64,000 bases of DNA, taken from the NCBI GenBank assembly GCA_032622095.1, contig CP136069.1, positions 4,576,976 to 4,640,975 on the forward strand, given 5' to 3'. This DNA comes from Siphonodentalium dalli. Taxonomy: Eukaryota > Mollusca > Scaphopoda > Gadilida > Siphonodentaliidae. Below the pieces are notes generated by a model, which was not told where the DNA came from, did not search any database, and was given only the letters and a program-made list of their open reading frames with translations. Made by a program: the position numbers and the translations under genes. This document shows positions 59,988 through 64,000 of the stretch, piece by piece. Numbering within the stretch: the first letter of the stretch is position 1; every line of letters starts with the position of its first letter.

Positions 59988-60284
59988 TTATCCCTTTACC
60001 CAACAGAAGGGCCCTGTGCCAATGCATTAAAAATTATAAAATTGTTAAAGATTGTAAGAATTTTTTTTTTTTAGGCCAATGCATTCTCTTATATACATGG
60101 TCGACTCGCATATATAAGAGAATGCATTGGCACAGGGCATAACTGTAACTATCACAATGTGGTCAAGGAGCCGGTTCCAATGATATCCATATTTGTATGG
60201 TTCTATTGAGCCAGACCGAAGATATTTTAGGCTGTTGAAGCTTTATTTGGCCGGTTTTGGCCGGTTTGTTGGGTAAAGGGTTAA
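59988..60284. mobile_element. piggyBac-type MITE, internally deleted copy
   Basis: Termini as in the two other copies. The left target reads TTAT rather than TTAA, the right is TTAA. The first palindrome is mostly missing and the second has lost part of its centre. Confidence 0.82.
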
Positions 60285-60310
60285 TTGTCGGATTTCATTA
60301 TCATTTCATC

Positions 60311-60480
60311 CATTAAAGTGATGTGAAACACACCGATAGGTTCTCAAATAGAAATTGAGAATAAACTTGCTCAAAGTACAATGTAGTTACTTTTTACGAA
60401 TATTTATCCAAATTGATAACACACACCGTGATTCTCATATATTAATTACATGCAATGACTCTCGATGGCGAAGTCATTTG
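60311..60480. repeat. Dispersed repeat, left half of an interrupted copy
   Basis: Matches 48388-48550 up to GACTCTCGATGGCGAA. The remainder of the repeat resumes at 61807, after the inserted element. Confidence 0.7.
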
Positions 60481-61806
60481 TTAGCTCAACTTACTTTATA
60501 AGTTTGAGCTATTGCCATGGGTTGTCGTCCATGTGTGTGTGTGTGTGTTTGTGTCCGTCAACAATTTCCTTTGGCGCGGGCTACAGGTTGTACGTTTGGT
60601 CTGATCTTTATGAAATTTGTCATGAATGTTGACATTGACATGTAGATAGGAACGAGTCATTTTGGGGTCATTCGGCCAAAAAACATGGCCGCTGGCAGCC
60701 ATCTTTGATTTCAAAATTAAATCCATTGGCACGTCTACAGGTCGTACTGTTCGTCTGATCATCATGAAATTTGTCATGGATGTTAATATTGACATGTAGA
60801 TGGGAACGAGTCATTTTGGGGCATTCGGCCAAAAAACATGGCCGCCAGCAGCCATCTTGGGTTTTACTCTTTGCATGACTAAATCCTTTGGCGCGGGCTA
60901 CAGGTCGTAGCTTTGGTCGGATCTTCATGAAATTTGTCATGGATGTTATCAATGACATGTAGATGGGAACGAGTCCTTTTGGGGTCATTCGGCCAAAAAA
61001 CATGGCCGCCAGCAGCCATCTTGGATTTTACTCTTTGCATGACTAAATCCTTTGGCGCGGGCTACAGGTCGTACCATTAGTCTGATCTTTATGAAATTTG
61101 TCATGAATGTTGACATTGACATGTAGATGGGAATGAGTCATTTTGGGGTCATTCGGCATAAAAACATGGCCGCTGGTGGCCATCTTGGATTTTACTCTTT
61201 GCATGACTAAATCCTTTAGCACAGGCTACAGGTTGTACCTTTGGTCAGATCGTTATGAGATTTGTCATGGCTGTTGGCATTGACATGTAGATGGGAGCGA
61301 GTCCTTTTGGGGTCATTCGGCCAAAAAACATGGCTGCTGGCGGCCATCTTGGATTTCAAAATTAAATCCATTGGCACAGTCTACAGGTCGTACTGTTCGT
61401 CTGATCATCATGAAATTTGTCATGGATGTTAATATTGACATGTAGATCAGTGTGTAGATGGGAACGAGTTATTTTGGGGTCGTTCGGCCAAACACATGGC
61501 CGCCAGCAGCCATCTTGGATTTTACTCTTTGCATGACTAAATCCTTTGGCGCGGGCTACAGGTCGTAGCTTTGGTCGGATCTTCATGAATTTTTCATGAA
61601 TGTTAACAATGACATGTAGATGGGAACGAGTCCTTTTGGGGTCATTCGGCCAAAAAACATGGCCGTCAGCAGCCATCTTGGATTTTACTCTTTGCATAAC
61701 TACTAGTAGGCCTTTCAACTTTCCACTTTCCTAATCACTCCATTGACTGTAACACATGAAATTATTCCCTTTCGAAGTTGAGCTACAGTGTCATTGACAC
61801 TTTCAT
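60481..61806. mobile_element. Element with internal tandem repeats of about 180 bp, copy A
   Basis: Begins TTAGCTCAACTTACTTTATA, ends AAGTTGAGCTACAGTGTCAT then TGACACTTTCAT. Inverted AGCTCAACTT/AAGTTGAGCT lie near the ends. The interior holds about six repeats with CTACAGGTCGTA, GAAATTTGTCATGGATGTT, TTGACATGTAGATGGGAACG and GGCCAAAAAACATGGCCGCC. It splits a dispersed repeat that is intact at 48388-48775. No ORF of note; the family is unknown to me. Confidence 0.75.
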
Positions 61807-61995
61807 GTTAGTTTATCAATGATAGTTGCGTCCCGAATTGCGATGTAAATGTTTACAATTGAGCACAGTTCAGACGATGTTTTGTATGGAGTGGTATGGT
61901 CGATTTCCTTGAAATAGTGGAATGTTACATTACACAGCGCCAGAATACTAACTTACCAGTTTCACGCACCAAAACAAGTACATAATATGTCTTTA
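61807..61995. repeat. Dispersed repeat, right half of an interrupted copy
   Basis: Resumes at GTTAGTTTATC and matches 48556-48775 through AAGTACATAATATGTCT. Confidence 0.7.
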
Positions 61996-62069
61996 ATGTT
62001 TACAGCCATTGTTTGACTTGGAAATATGTGAATTTTGTGTCCATCCGAACATAACACCTTGTAACTTGG

Positions 62070-62234
62070 GTGATAGTGCATGTTAGCGGGAAGGATTGCA
62101 TGGTGATAGTGCATGTTAGCGGGAGGGATTTCATGGTGATAGTGCAGGTTAGCGGGAGGGATTTCATGGTGATAGTGCAGGTTAGCGGGAGGGATTTCAT
62201 GGTGATAGTGCAGGTTAGCGGGAGGGATTTCATC
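62070..62234. repeat. 33-bp tandem repeat, five copies
   Basis: Units starting GTGATAGTGCAGGTTAGCGG at 62070, 62103, 62136, 62169 and 62202. Open short frames on the minus strand are repeat-derived. Confidence 0.92.
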
Positions 62235-62396
62235 CATTAATTTCTACCAGAGTTACAGCTCTTGTTTGATTTGGAAATAAGTGAATTTTGTGTCCGTAGA
62301 AATATTTCAGCTTGCTTGGAATGCTAATAGACCAGGATTGATGGAAGGATACTGATAGGTTTTGTCCATGTCTTTTTGTCAGAGTTATTGCCCTTG

Positions 62397-63062
62397 TTAG
62401 CTCAACTTACTTTGTAAGTTTGAGCTATTGCCATGGGTTGGTGTCCGTCGTCCGTATGTCCGTCAACAATTTCCTTTGGCACAGGCTACAGGTCGTACCT
62501 TTAGTCTGATCTTTATGAAATTTGTCATGAATGTTGACATTGACATATAGATGGGAACGAGTCATTTTGGGGTCATTCAGCAAAAAAACATGGCTGCCAG
62601 CAGCCATCTTGGATTTTACTCTTTGCATGACTAAATTCTTTGGCGCGGGCTACAGGTCGTAGCTTTGGTCTGATCATCATGAAATTTATCATGGATTTTA
62701 ATATTGACATGTAGATAGGAACGAGTCATTTTGGGGTCGTTTGGCCAAAAAACATGGCCGCCAGCAGCCATTTTGGATTTTACTCTTCGTATGACTAAAT
62801 CCTTTGGCACGGGCTACATGCAGGTCCTACCTTTGTCGGATCATTATGAAATTTGTAACGGCTGTTGACATTGACATGTAGATGGGAACGAGTCTTTTTC
62901 TGGTCATTTGGAAAAAAAACATGGCTGCCAGTGGCCATCTTGGATTTTCCTCTTTCCATAACTAGGCCTTTCAACTTTCCACATTCCTAATCACTCCATT
63001 GACTGTAACACATGAAATGTTTCCCTTTCCAAGTTGAGCTACAGTGTCATTGACACTTTCAT
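62397..63062. mobile_element. Element with internal tandem repeats of about 180 bp, copy B
   Basis: Same ends as the element at 60481-61806 but only about three internal repeats, so the family varies in repeat number. Flanks differ from those of copy A. Confidence 0.75.
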
Positions 63063-63253
63063 TGGAAGTAGCAAGATTCTACACCTTCGCTTCACAGTTA
63101 ACGTTGTTACAAAAGTGCCAACAATTGGAAATCTTTGGAATAGTGATAGGTCAGAATGAGAAAATGGATACACTGGGTTTTAACCATTGATTTCCTCAGA
63201 GTGATGGAACTTGGATTTAGAAAATAACAAAATCTTCCATCCATACAAATATT

Positions 63254-63355
63254 TACAGTAATGCCCTAAATAATCGACTCGTCAATCACAGCATAATTAT
63301 GGGTAAGTTTTCAGGATTTAGTCGGATTTAGTCGATTATTTAGGGCATTACTGTA
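63254..63355. mobile_element. mariner-type MITE in intron 3
   Basis: 102 bp with inverted ends TACAGTAATGCCCTAAATAA and the complement, with TA at both edges. Related to 56177-56331 and 56798-56872. Confidence 0.82.
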
Positions 63356-63447
63356 GTACTGAGCATCAAGTGCATGCTATGATTGGTGTTACACTTGTTA
63401 CTTGTTACACCTTTCTGTGCCAAGTCCGATTTTTGTATGAACCCATA

Positions 63448-63523
63448 TACCCTGTGCCAATGCATTCTCTTATATATGCGAGTCGACCATAGGTCGCCTC
63501 GCATATATAAGAGAATGCATTGG
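63448..63523. repeat. 70-bp palindrome, solitary copy
   Basis: Same palindrome family as 57404-57475, with flank ATGAACCCATATACCCTGTG that matches, inverted, the flank of that copy. It is followed by AT-rich sequence like the spacers of the MITEs. Confidence 0.82.
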
Positions 63524-63599
63524 CTTAACAATTTTTCATCATTTGTTATTATTTTTTACATTTTTTTACAATTTTAATAATTTTTTCTTATATTCTTTA

Positions 63600-64000
63600 A
63601 CAGACTTATTTTGTAGGTTCAGTGCCAGGGAATCTTAATTATTACTATGAATACTTGGTGATAGTTTTGAGTTATAACATGCCCCCTAAGGTTTTATCCA
63701 GTTTTTTTTAAATTCGCTATAGCATGCTTAAGCATACCTAAAAAAAAATCAATATAAAAAAAATTTTAGGGCCAATTTTACAGACCGTAAATTAGGGCAC
63801 TCAAAGGGTTAAAGGGACCCAACCTATCTGATGAATGGAATTGAAATAAGTGAGTGATTGCTTGGATTTAATTGATGATTGAATTTTTATTCATATGCCT
63901 GCCTGAAAATATGGTGCCGGACATTTGCGGAATGAGGTTCCCAGAGGGTGAATTAGTGACGTTTCTCTGCACAGCGGGTATTCTGCATGGCCTCATCTGT
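63600..64000. other. Window end, MMACHC intron 3, nothing assigned
   Basis: AT-rich intronic sequence. The last 105 bases have an open plus-strand frame (from about 63905) that runs off the window, but it does not match MMACHC exon 4 and has no clear acceptor. Confidence 0.4.

Noticed and set aside
63905-64000. Open plus-strand frame at the window end as MMACHC exon 4
   Set aside because: The translation does not contain the expected GVCIHPxFGGW-type segment and there is no clear acceptor site.

Overview
The window is repeat-dominated eukaryotic DNA. It has spliced exons, several retroelement and DNA-transposon families, very long tandem satellites and one 100-base assembly gap. The only recognisable host gene is MMACHC (cobalamin processing, cblC), and its exon structure matches the animal gene. 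With Penelope-like elements, Helitron-like elements and a LINE whose ORF1 is rich in Arg-Ser, this points to an invertebrate, probably a marine one; I cannot place it more closely.

Layout: 1-10455 is a 30-bp satellite that runs into the gap. 10556-13885 is non-coding with small diverged repeats and a broken ORF fragment. 13886-24076 holds two head-to-tail, nearly identical Penelope-like elements (PLEs) on the minus strand. 24077 to about 30513 is a two-ORF LINE on the minus strand. 30731-45408 is a 41-bp repeat followed by a 25-bp satellite interrupted by four Helitron-like units. 45907-46474 is a 33-bp minisatellite. From 46846 to the window end lies MMACHC on the plus strand: exons 1-3 at 46846-46932, 54704-54898 and 56627-56779, with exon 4 beyond the window. 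Its introns are packed with hAT-, piggyBac- and mariner-type non-autonomous elements, palindromes and minisatellites.

The most interesting system is the PLE. ORF1 is a 487-residue protein ending in an SGNH/GDSL-type hydrolase domain with its catalytic residues intact. Its last two sense codons lie in a TTTAAAC heptamer placed exactly as in canonical -1 frameshift sites, directly before the TAA stop. The reverse transcriptase / GIY-YIG frame lies in the -1 frame and stays open from that heptamer. A conserved N-terminal PLE block lies upstream of the first in-frame ATG, so the polymerase is best explained as an ORF1-RT fusion made by programmed -1 frameshifting. A hammerhead-ribozyme-like fold lies upstream of ORF1 in both copies. 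In the second copy ORF1 is destroyed by a 142-bp minisatellite and a one-base deletion, while its RT frame is intact.

Other notable points: Helitron-like units joined head to tail inside the 25-bp satellite with exact A^T insertion; an array of near-perfect palindromes with a hAT-type MITE inserted in a palindrome centre; hairpin MITEs on both sides of MMACHC exon 3; and a minisatellite carrying about ten CACGTG E-boxes just upstream of MMACHC.
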